In this document: positions 27,381 to 34,295 of the stretch, piece by piece
Layout: each line of letters opens with the position of its first letter
Position numbering within the stretch: position 1 is the stretch's first letter
Assembly: GCA_934655875.1 (NCBI GenBank)
Contig: CAKUHB010000008.1
Span: 1 to 64,000 of the forward strand
Direction: 5' to 3'
Length of the DNA: 64,000 bases
Origin: an uncultured Oscillospiraceae bacterium
Lineage (GTDB): Bacteria; Bacillota; Clostridia; Oscillospirales; Oscillospiraceae
Notes under the pieces: generated by a model
Databases searched by the model: none
What the model was told of the DNA's origin: nothing
What the model saw: only the letters and a program-made list of their open reading frames with translations
Position numbers and translations under genes: made by a program

Positions 27381-29963
27381 TTACTTCCCCTTTCTTTCAT
27401 ACGGCGTATTCGCGAGCGGCAGCTTCGTGCGGCGCTTGCCGTCATAGCGGAAATAGGCGTCAGCAATGGCAGGTGCGGTGGGGATCGACGTAATTTCGCC
27501 GATGCCGATGGCGCCGCATGCCACATCAAGGCCCGGCTTATCGACCACGATCGGGACGATCTGCGGGATCTCATGCGCGCGGAACAGGCCAAGCTCGCCG
27601 TATTTTTCGATCGGCTTGCAGTTTTCGTCGATCGGATACTGCTCGCGCAGGGCATAGCCCATGCTCATGACGACGCCGCCCTCGATCTGTCCCTCGCAGG
27701 AGCGCGGGTTGACCGCTTTGCCGACGTCGTGCGCGGCGACGAGCTGTTCGATCCTGCCGGTTTTTTTGTTGATGACGCACATCTGCGTCGCATAGCCATA
27801 GGCCACGTGCGACACCGGATGCGGCACGTTCGCGCCGAGCTTATCAGTCTTGGCAAGGTATTCGCCGTAGAACTCCTGCCCGGCAAGATCGGCAAGCTCG
27901 TGCCCCTCGAGCGCCGCGCAGAGCTTTTCGCATGCGCGGCGGCAAGCCTCGCCGGTGACGAGCGTCTGGCGCGAGCCGGAGGTATCGCCGGAGTCCGGCG
28001 CGATCCACGTGTTCGAACGCTCATAGACGATCTGGTCGCGGCGCAGCGGCGTGTTGGTCATGATCATCTGCACCAGAACGGTCCCGAGTCCCTGTCCGAT
28101 GCAGGAAGCGCCGGAATAGATATGCAGCTTCCCGTCGTTCTCGACGATCAGCTTGCAGCGGCCCCAGTCGGGGATACCGACGCCGACGCCCGCGTTTTTC
28201 ATCGCGCAGGCGATGCCAACGGGCTTGCCCGCCTTCATGGCGGCATCATAATACGGCTTGACCGCTTCAAGTGTCTCGACAAGGCCGGTCTCGCTGCCGA
28301 CGATCTGGCCGTTCGGCAGCTCCTGTCCGGGCCGGATGGCGTTGCGGTAGCGGATCTCCCACGGGGTAATGCCGATCTTGTCGGCCATTTCGTCCAGAAG
28401 CGTCTCGGTGGCGAAGCATGTCTGCGTGACGCCGAAGCCGCGGAACGCGCCCGCGGGCGGGTTATTGGTATAATAGGCCGTGCCCTCGATCTCAAAGTTC
28501 TGATAGTTATACGGGCCTGCCGCGTGCGTGCATGCACGCTCGAGCACCGGGCCGCCCAGAGACGCGAACGCGCCGGTATCGGAGTAGACCTTCGCCTTGA
28601 CGCCCTGAATGATGCCGTTTTCGTCGCAGCCCATTGTGAAGTCCATCCAGAACGGGTGGCGCTTCGGGTGGATGAGCAGGGACTCGGGCCGGGTCAGCTT
28701 GACCTTGACGGTTTTGCCGGTCAGGTACGTGATGAGCGCGGCGTGGTGCTGCACGCTCATATCCTCTTTGCCGCCGAAGCCGCCGCCAACCAGCTGGTTC
28801 TGCACGCGGACCTTGTCCGAGCCGAGCAGGAGCTTGCACTCGTGCAGCGTCGTGTGGGACGACTGGTCGGCGGAAAGCACCATGACATAGCCGTCCTTAT
28901 CCATGTAAGAGACCGCGCACTCGGGTTCCAGGAACGCATGCTCCGTCCACGGGGTCTCAAAGTGCTGCGAGATGACGTATTTGGAATTTCTGATCGCCGT
29001 ATCCGCGTCGCCGCGGGCGATGTGCTTATACGTCTGCACGTTGGTCTCTTCCTCGTCAAAAACCAGCGGCGCGCCATCGGCCCATGCTTCGGGCGGGTTA
29101 TGGACGGCGGGCAGCGGCTCGTAGGTGACCTTGACGAGCTTTTTGGCCTTCTCCAGGATCTCCGGCGTTTCCGCCACGACAAGGGCGATCGCGTCGCCCA
29201 GATAATGCGTCAGACCGCCGATGGGGATGAGTGAATACTGGTCATGCTTCAGATGGCCGACCTTATTTTCGCCCGGGATATCCGCCGCCGTGATGACGCG
29301 CACGACGCCGGGCAGCGCCGACGCCTTCGACGTGTCGATGGCCAGCACCCTTGCGCGCGGATACTGGCTGCGGACGGCAGAGCCGTAGCACATGTCGGGC
29401 AGATACCAGTCGTCGGGATATTTGCCGTAGCCGAGGACCTTTTCCTCGACGTCGATGCGGTGGACGCTGGAGCCAAGCTTCCAGTCGTTCTCAGAAGGCT
29501 CCGGGATGACGCCTTCACGGCGGCACCTGGCCGCGAGGCGCACGGCGTCGATGATCTTGACGTAGCCCGTGCAGCGGCAGTAATTGTTGCGCAGCGCATA
29601 GCGGATCTCGTCGTCCGTCGGGTCGGGATTCTTATCGAGCAGCGCCTTGGTGCACATCACCATGCCCGGGATGCAGAAGCCGCACTGGACAGCTCCAGCT
29701 TCGCCGTAGGCGTAGGTATAGAGCTTCTTTTCCTCGTCCGTCAGACCTTCGACGGTGATGACGTGCTTACCCGCCAGCGAATCGGTAAACGGCGTGCAGG
29801 CGCGGATGGTCTCGCCGTCAATGATGACCGTGCAGGCGCCGCAGGCGCCCTCCGAACAGCCGTCCTTCACGCTCGTCAGGTGCAGCGTATCGCGCAGATA
29901 GCGCAGAAGCCGCTGGTTTTTCTCGACCGAAACTTCCGCTCCGTTTACAAAAAATACAGCCAT
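27381..29963 (-). CDS. Selenium-dependent xanthine dehydrogenase-type molybdenum hydroxylase (fused 2Fe-2S and Mo domains)
   Basis: An 860-residue enzyme. The N-terminal ~155 residues hold two 2Fe-2S sites (CSEGACGACTV and CGFCIPGMV ... CRCTGY); the rest is the molybdopterin domain, with QNQLVGGGFGGKEDMSVQHH, AFRGFGVTQTCFATE and the late GAIGIGEITSIPTAPAI. The FAD domain found in classical xanthine dehydrogenase is missing. Length and layout fit the selenium-dependent Xdh family (TIGR03311 type) that hydroxylates purines or related N-heterocycles with a labile selenium on Mo. DUF3343 and EF2568-type genes next door are the known companions of this family. AAGGAG precedes the ATG. Confidence 0.9.
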   Translation of the reverse strand: MAVFFVNGAEVSVEKNQRLLRYLRDTLHLTSVKDGCSEGACGACTVIIDGETIRACTPFTDSLAGKHVITVEGLTDEEKKLYTYAYGEAGAVQCGFCIPGMVMCTKALLDKNPDPTDDEIRYALRNNYCRCTGYVKIIDAVRLAARCRREGVIPEPSENDWKLGSSVHRIDVEEKVLGYGKYPDDWYLPDMCYGSAVRSQYPRARVLAIDTSKASALPGVVRVITAADIPGENKVGHLKHDQYSLIPIGGLTHYLGDAIALVVAETPEILEKAKKLVKVTYEPLPAVHNPPEAWADGAPLVFDEEETNVQTYKHIARGDADTAIRNSKYVISQHFETPWTEHAFLEPECAVSYMDKDGYVMVLSADQSSHTTLHECKLLLGSDKVRVQNQLVGGGFGGKEDMSVQHHAALITYLTGKTVKVKLTRPESLLIHPKRHPFWMDFTMGCDENGIIQGVKAKVYSDTGAFASLGGPVLERACTHAAGPYNYQNFEIEGTAYYTNNPPAGAFRGFGVTQTCFATETLLDEMADKIGITPWEIRYRNAIRPGQELPNGQIVGSETGLVETLEAVKPYYDAAMKAGKPVGIACAMKNAGVGVGIPDWGRCKLIVENDGKLHIYSGASCIGQGLGTVLVQMIMTNTPLRRDQIVYERSNTWIAPDSGDTSGSRQTLVTGEACRRACEKLCAALEGHELADLAGQEFYGEYLAKTDKLGANVPHPVSHVAYGYATQMCVINKKTGRIEQLVAAHDVGKAVNPRSCEGQIEGGVVMSMGYALREQYPIDENCKPIEKYGELGLFRAHEIPQIVPIVVDKPGLDVACGAIGIGEITSIPTAPAIADAYFRYDGKRRTKLPLANTPYERKGK

Positions 29964-30095
29964 GGCAAAAACTCCTTCTGGTTCGAATTTCGGCTTTCAC
30001 GTCACAGCTGCGCTGTTCTCGGCACAAGGCCACCGTAATTCCGAAGTTTTTCCGGCCCGGGTCAAATCGGGCAAGTTGGCTAAAAATCTTTTTTC

Positions 30096-30124
30096 ATTAT
30101 ACAACAATTTTTTGCAGTTCGCAA
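30096..30124 (-). promoter_or_regulatory. Predicted promoter of the xdh-ferredoxin operon
   Basis: Minus strand TTGCGA (30119-30124), 17-base spacer, TATAAT (30096-30101); leader of about 125 bases. No further structure was recognised in the leader. Confidence 0.65.
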
Positions 30125-30141
30125 GAAATGTCAGAAGTGAA

Positions 30142-30164
30142 CGTTATTTTATTTATAAATAACG
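30142..30164. promoter_or_regulatory. Short AT-rich palindrome between DUF3343 and xdh
   Basis: CGTTATTT (30142-30149) and AAATAACG (30157-30164) around a 7-base centre. It lies ~20 bases upstream of the xdh promoter and 50 bases after the DUF3343 stop, so it could be an operator for xdh or a weak terminator for the preceding operon. Confidence 0.4.
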
Positions 30165-30215
30165 CTTATGGTCTCCGGCATGCCGGTACCCGCCGCGCAG
30201 GACATCCCCGCGGCT

Positions 30216-30455
30216 TCAGAGCAGGCAGAGATGATAGCCGTCCACCTCAAGGCCGAGATCCATAAACAGCTTCTCGACCTGTCCGCGCGCCTCCGGCTCC
30301 GTGCGCCAGCCAAGTCCGCAGTCGCTCGTGATCTCGCGCGGCACGGGGATGATCCGGCCGGGGACACCGTTCTGCTGGCAGGCCTTTTCTGCCGCCATGG
30401 CGGCGCTTGTGGTATAAAATGTGACGATCAGCCACTGTTTTTTCTCTCGTATCAT
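30216..30455 (-). CDS. DUF3343 protein (selenium-hydroxylase accessory)
   Basis: A 79-residue protein starting MIREKKQWLIVTFYTTSAAM, with RIIPVPREITSDCGLGWR in the middle. This matches DUF3343, small proteins found with orphan selD and the selenium-dependent molybdenum hydroxylases; the conserved SxCGLxW-like motif with its Cys suggests sulfur or selenium handling. Its ATG overlaps the stop of the desulfurase-like gene (ATGA at 30452-30455), so the two proteins are made together. Confidence 0.87.
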   Translation of the reverse strand: MIREKKQWLIVTFYTTSAAMAAEKACQQNGVPGRIIPVPREITSDCGLGWRTEPEARGQVEKLFMDLGLEVDGYHLCLL

Positions 30456-31585
30456 TCCGCGATCTCCCGTACCGCGGCGATCGCCGCGTCCACGTCCTGT
30501 TCCGTATTATAATAGCCGAAGCTGAAGCGCACCGCGCCCTGCTCCACGGTGCCGAGCGCCGCATGCATCCGCGGCGCGCAGTGCGCGCCCGCGCGGACGG
30601 CAATTTCATAATTCTCTGCCAACACGTCCGCGACCTTGGACGATTCCTCGTCCCGGATGTTGAGCGCCAGCACCGGCGCGCGGTTCCAGGTCGAAAAATC
30701 GCCGTAGACCGTCACGCCGTCAAGCCCCTGCACGCCCTCGTAAAACCGGCGCAGCAGCGAAAGCTCGTGCGCGCGGATCTGCTCCATGCCGGTCTCGCGC
30801 AGGAATGCCATGGCCGCGAGCAGGCCCGCGATGCCGTGGCCGTTGCGCGTGCCGGCTTCGAGTCTGGTCGGATACTGCGGCGGCTGGGTCTTCCGGAACG
30901 TCTGCACGCCCGTCCCGCCGACGCACCACGGCGCGATCTCCACGCCCTCCGCCACGCACAGCCCGCCGGTGCCCTGCGGCCCCATCAGGCTCTTGTGGCC
31001 GGTAAAGCAGAGGACGCTGATGTGCATGCGCTGCATGTCGATCGGGAAAACGCCCGCCGTCTGCGACGCGTCCACCACGAACAGAAGCCCGTGCGCGGCG
31101 CAGAACGCACCGATCCTCTCCAGATCCAGGAGGTTCCCCGTCAGGTTCGAGCCTGCCGTACACACGACGGCCCTCGTATTTTTTTGCAGCAGCCGCTCAA
31201 AATCGGCATAGTCGATGCATCCCCGCCGGTCGGCCGGCAGGAAGCTGACCGAAACGCCCCGCTCCATCTGCCGGTACAATGGCCGCAGGACGGAGTTATG
31301 CTCCAGATCCGTGGACAGAACATGGTCGCCCGCAGAAAACAGGCCGGAGATCGCAATGTTGAGCGCCTCGGTCGAGTTCGCCGTAAAGCAGACGTGATCC
31401 GCCCGCGCGCAGCCGAACAGCGCCGCCGCAGCTTCCCGCGCGGCATAGATCGTTCTGGACGCCGTCAGCGCGCCCTCATGCGCGCTGCGGCCGCTGTTGC
31501 CCATGGACTGCATGGCCGATACAACGGCTTCGATCACGCACGGCGGCTTATGCAGCGTCGTGGCGGCGTTGTCCAGATAGATCAT
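30452..31585 (-). CDS. Cysteine-desulfurase-like aminotransferase V protein (EF2568 type)
   Basis: A 377-residue PLP enzyme starting MIYLDNAATTLHKPPCVIEA. The PLP Lys lies in VLCFTGHKSLMGPQGTGGL (about residue 195), the His/Asp pair in FVVDASQTAGVFPID, and the Cys-containing loop is VRAGAHCAPRMHAALG near the end. This is the sub-family named after E. faecalis EF2568 (TIGR01977 type), which co-occurs with selenium-dependent molybdenum hydroxylases and is thought to mobilise selenium or sulfur. GGGGGAAAG precedes the ATG. Confidence 0.9.
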   Translation of the reverse strand: MIYLDNAATTLHKPPCVIEAVVSAMQSMGNSGRSAHEGALTASRTIYAAREAAAALFGCARADHVCFTANSTEALNIAISGLFSAGDHVLSTDLEHNSVLRPLYRQMERGVSVSFLPADRRGCIDYADFERLLQKNTRAVVCTAGSNLTGNLLDLERIGAFCAAHGLLFVVDASQTAGVFPIDMQRMHISVLCFTGHKSLMGPQGTGGLCVAEGVEIAPWCVGGTGVQTFRKTQPPQYPTRLEAGTRNGHGIAGLLAAMAFLRETGMEQIRAHELSLLRRFYEGVQGLDGVTVYGDFSTWNRAPVLALNIRDEESSKVADVLAENYEIAVRAGAHCAPRMHAALGTVEQGAVRFSFGYYNTEQDVDAAIAAVREIAE

Positions 31586-31620
31586 GGTTGCTTTCCCCCG
31601 GTTCGTGTTTGTTCTTAAAT

Positions 31621-31649
31621 ATTATAAACGCAAAAAAGCCGGACTGCAA
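31621..31649 (-). promoter_or_regulatory. Predicted promoter of the EF2568-type gene
   Basis: Minus strand TTGCAG (31644-31649), 17-base spacer, TATAAT (31621-31626). The -35 box is inside the terminator stem of the upstream gene, a compact arrangement. Confidence 0.55.
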
Positions 31650-31660
31650 CGCAGTCCGGC
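31631..31660 (-). terminator. Terminator of cls-prsW
   Basis: Minus strand GCCGGACTGC / GCAGTCCGGC-type stem followed by TTTTTT, about 60 bases after the PrsW stop. Confidence 0.88.
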
Positions 31661-31720
31661 CACGTTTCGTTCGGCAATCCCGAAAACGCATCCCGAAAAA
31701 TACAGTCTCTGCCTCACGGC

Positions 31721-32413
31721 TCAAAGCTTTCCATCCGTCTGGGACGCCTTGCGCAGGGAGTAGTCCGCGATGATGAAAAACAGAATGACAAACGCATAGA
31801 AGAGGGCCGCCGCCCACGGTGCAGCCACCGCAAGACAGAAGTCCCAGAACCCGTGCAGCGCCATCGGCGCCAGCACGGCAGCAGCCTGCATCCACCGGCT
31901 GCACCGCAGCTGCCCGCAGCTCTCCGCCTGCTTCGCGCGGCTGAGAAACAGCCCCATGCACACGGCGAAGAAAAAGTGTCCCGGCACCGACAAGATTGCG
32001 CGGGAGACCGCCGTCCGCAGATCGGACTGCATCACATACAATACGTTCTCTACCGCCGCAAAGCCCAGCGACGAAGACACTGCATAGACGACGGCGTCAA
32101 ACCGGTAATCGAACGCCGGATCGCGCCACGCCGCCAGCCGCACCGGCAGGAACTTGCCAAGCTCCTCGCTGCCGGCAACGATCAGAAAATTCTGCACCAG
32201 CAGATACGCCGCGGACGCGCGCGGCACAGCGCGGCCAAGCAAATACAGAAGTCCGACCTCGACCAGCGCCGCCGGTACGGCGGCCAGCGCCCCAAGCCCG
32301 ATCAGCTTCCCCAGCAGCCGCCGCGGCTCCTTTTCGATGCGGTCGAGCCGGTAGACGCGGATAAACAGCAGCACCGCCGGCACCAGCGCTGCGAGCGACA
32401 AATAATAATGCAA
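31721..32413 (-). CDS. PrsW-family intramembrane metalloprotease
   Basis: A 230-residue membrane protein with about seven hydrophobic segments. The PrsW signatures are seen: GSEELGKFLPV (EExxK), FDAVVYAVSSSLGFAAVEN (with the conserved Glu), VPGHFFFAVCMG (His) and LHGFWDF (His). PrsW proteases cut anti-sigma factors in the membrane in Bacillus and Clostridioides. The start is TTG at 32413, seven bases after GGAGG; no ATG or GTG nearby has a ribosome site. It is 16 bases after cls, so the two are cotranscribed. Its substrate is not given by context; the ECF anti-sigma at 50.7-51.3 kb is one candidate. Confidence 0.88.
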   Translation of the reverse strand: MHYYLSLAALVPAVLLFIRVYRLDRIEKEPRRLLGKLIGLGALAAVPAALVEVGLLYLLGRAVPRASAAYLLVQNFLIVAGSEELGKFLPVRLAAWRDPAFDYRFDAVVYAVSSSLGFAAVENVLYVMQSDLRTAVSRAILSVPGHFFFAVCMGLFLSRAKQAESCGQLRCSRWMQAAAVLAPMALHGFWDFCLAVAAPWAAALFYAFVILFFIIADYSLRKASQTDGKL

Positions 32414-32429
32414 CCTCGTTCCTCCGCCC

Positions 32430-33959
32430 TCACATCAGCGGGGCAAACATGCGCAGAAGCGCGCGGATGATCCTCTGGTGCAGGTAGATATGCCGGCACT
32501 GGTCGTTGGTGATCTCCCGGCACTGGGGGAACGTCCCTTCAAAATCCTGCTGCACCTGTGCGTTTGCCGCCGTGTCATAGAGATAGACGGCGTCCTCGAA
32601 ATGCAGATACAGACTGCGGAAGTCCAGATTGACCGTGCCGACGACAGCCTGCTTCGTATCGGCCAGATAGACCTTGGAATGGATGAAGCCGGGCGTATAC
32701 TCAAAAATCCGGACGCCTGCGCCGGTCAGCTCCTCATAATTTGCGCGCGTGACCGCGTGCACGTACCACTTGTCGGGCGTTCCCGGCGTGATGATGCGCA
32801 CGTCGACGCCCGTCTTGGCCGCAACGCAGAGCGCCGCCGTCATCTTGTCGTCCAGAATGAGGTACGGCGTCATGATCCATACCCGCTCCTGCGCGGAGGA
32901 AATGACCGACTGCAAAATGGTCGCACCGACGTCCTCATTGTCAAGGGGACTGTCGGCAAACGGCTGCAAAAAGCCCGTCGCGCCATGCTTGTCCGGATAG
33001 TCCACGCGGAACTGCGCCGCGTCCTCCTGCGAGCGGTCGACATAGCCCCAGAGCGACAGGAACATGACCGTCATCGACCAGACGGCCTTGCCGCGCACGA
33101 GAATGCCGCAGTCCTTCCAGTGGCCGAAGCGCTCGTATTCGTTGATATACTCGTCCGCGAGATTGACGCCGCCCGTGAACGCAGCCTTGCCGTCGATGAT
33201 CATGAGCTTGCGGTGGTCGCGGTTATTGAGCCGCGCGGACAGGATCGGGATATAGGGGTTGAACGCGTGCGCGCGGATGCCCATTTCGCGCAGCTTTTTG
33301 GCATAGCCCATCGGCAGGCGCGTGATGCAGCCGAAATCGTCATAGACCACGCGCACGTCGACGCCGGCCGCCGCCTTTTCCTTCAGGATCTCCAGGATCG
33401 CGTCCCACATTTTCCCCTGCGCGATGATGAAAAACTCAATAAAGATATAGTGCTCCGCCTTCCGCAGCTCGTCCAGCATGGCGGCATAGCAGTCCTCGCC
33501 GCTGGAAAAATAGTCCGCGTCCGCGTCGTCATAAATGGGATAGCCCGAGGCCGAGAGCAGATAGCGCGCCTGGTTGAACGCCGGCGTCCCGGCAGCCGCC
33601 AGCTCCCACAGAGGGCCTTCGTCCTGATGCAGCTGCTGCATGGTCACCGCTTCGATCGACTGCATCTTCCGGTGCTCGTAGCTGGAGATCTTGTTGCCGC
33701 CGAAGAGCAGATAGATGGTCAGTCCCGCCACCGGGAAGGCGAGGATCAGCACGATCCACGCGATCTTATAGCTGGGATTCACGCCGCAGGAGATAATATA
33801 GATGACGACCACCCAGCTGAGGAGATTCATCGCAATGCGGATCCAATAGAAATCGTCCCGCAGATACGTGGCCATCACGATCAGGAACACGATCTGGAGC
33901 AGAATACCGGCCGACACCGCCACGACGCGCTGGAACACCAGCTTTGACAGGTTCCGCAT
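32430..33959 (-). CDS. cls: Cardiolipin synthase
   Basis: A 509-residue phospholipase-D-type synthase that joins phosphatidylglycerols to cardiolipin. Two or three N-terminal membrane helices (residues ~10-75) include LNLL SWVVVIYIISCG-like hydrophobic runs, and the two HKD motifs are DHRKLMIIDGKAAFTGG (about 230) and IHSKVYLADTKQAVVGTVN (about 430). The start at 33959 follows GGGGG by eight bases; a longer frame to 33983 has no ribosome site. It heads a two-gene operon with the PrsW protease. Confidence 0.94.
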   Translation of the reverse strand: MRNLSKLVFQRVVAVSAGILLQIVFLIVMATYLRDDFYWIRIAMNLLSWVVVIYIISCGVNPSYKIAWIVLILAFPVAGLTIYLLFGGNKISSYEHRKMQSIEAVTMQQLHQDEGPLWELAAAGTPAFNQARYLLSASGYPIYDDADADYFSSGEDCYAAMLDELRKAEHYIFIEFFIIAQGKMWDAILEILKEKAAAGVDVRVVYDDFGCITRLPMGYAKKLREMGIRAHAFNPYIPILSARLNNRDHRKLMIIDGKAAFTGGVNLADEYINEYERFGHWKDCGILVRGKAVWSMTVMFLSLWGYVDRSQEDAAQFRVDYPDKHGATGFLQPFADSPLDNEDVGATILQSVISSAQERVWIMTPYLILDDKMTAALCVAAKTGVDVRIITPGTPDKWYVHAVTRANYEELTGAGVRIFEYTPGFIHSKVYLADTKQAVVGTVNLDFRSLYLHFEDAVYLYDTAANAQVQQDFEGTFPQCREITNDQCRHIYLHQRIIRALLRMFAPLM

Positions 33960-33997
33960 GGAGAGACCCCCTTTTTTACACAATTTCCAGTTCTAAC

Positions 33998-34026
33998 ACT
34001 ATACCATGTCCACGTCCCGACCGCAA
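33998..34026 (-). promoter_or_regulatory. Predicted promoter of cls
   Basis: Minus strand TTGCGG (34021-34026), 17-base spacer, TATAGT (33998-34003), about 40 bases before the cls start. Confidence 0.65.
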
Positions 34027-34071
34027 GTCAAACCCTCAGCGTGTCGAAAAAGACTTTTCGCCCCGCTGAGA

Positions 34072-34142
34072 CAGTTTTTCGAACTTTGAAAAAGTTCGAA
34101 AAACTGGTTGATTGAACGCGAAGGGGGCTCTTTGCCCCCTTC
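34072..34142. repeat. Two strong hairpins in the cls-uvrA intergenic region
   Basis: The 312-base gap between cls and uvrA holds no gene. It has a perfect 16-base-pair palindrome, CAGTTTTTCGAACTTT / AAAGTTCGAAAAACTG with a GAA loop (34072-34106), and then GAAGGGGGC / GCCCCCTTC (34120-34142). An additional imperfect fold around CGAAAAAGACTTTTCG precedes them. They lie between divergent promoters, so they are not terminators of flanking genes; they may be a palindromic repeat unit. Confidence 0.6.
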
Positions 34143-34235
34143 ACTCTTCCCCTGCTGCTCTGTCATCCAACTGCTTTCCGTAGTTTTTTGACAGTCTCCC
34201 TTCCATTATTTAAAAACTTTTGTTTGAAAATGTAG

Positions 34236-34264
34236 TTGTAGTCCGCCGCAGTTTATGGTATAAT
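34236..34264 (+). promoter_or_regulatory. Predicted promoter of uvrA
   Basis: TTGTAG (34236-34241), 17-base spacer, TATAAT (34259-34264), 30 bases before the uvrA ATG. No clear LexA box was found. Confidence 0.7.
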
Positions 34265-34295
34265 AGCAGGACGAATTTAACCGCAGGAGAACACC

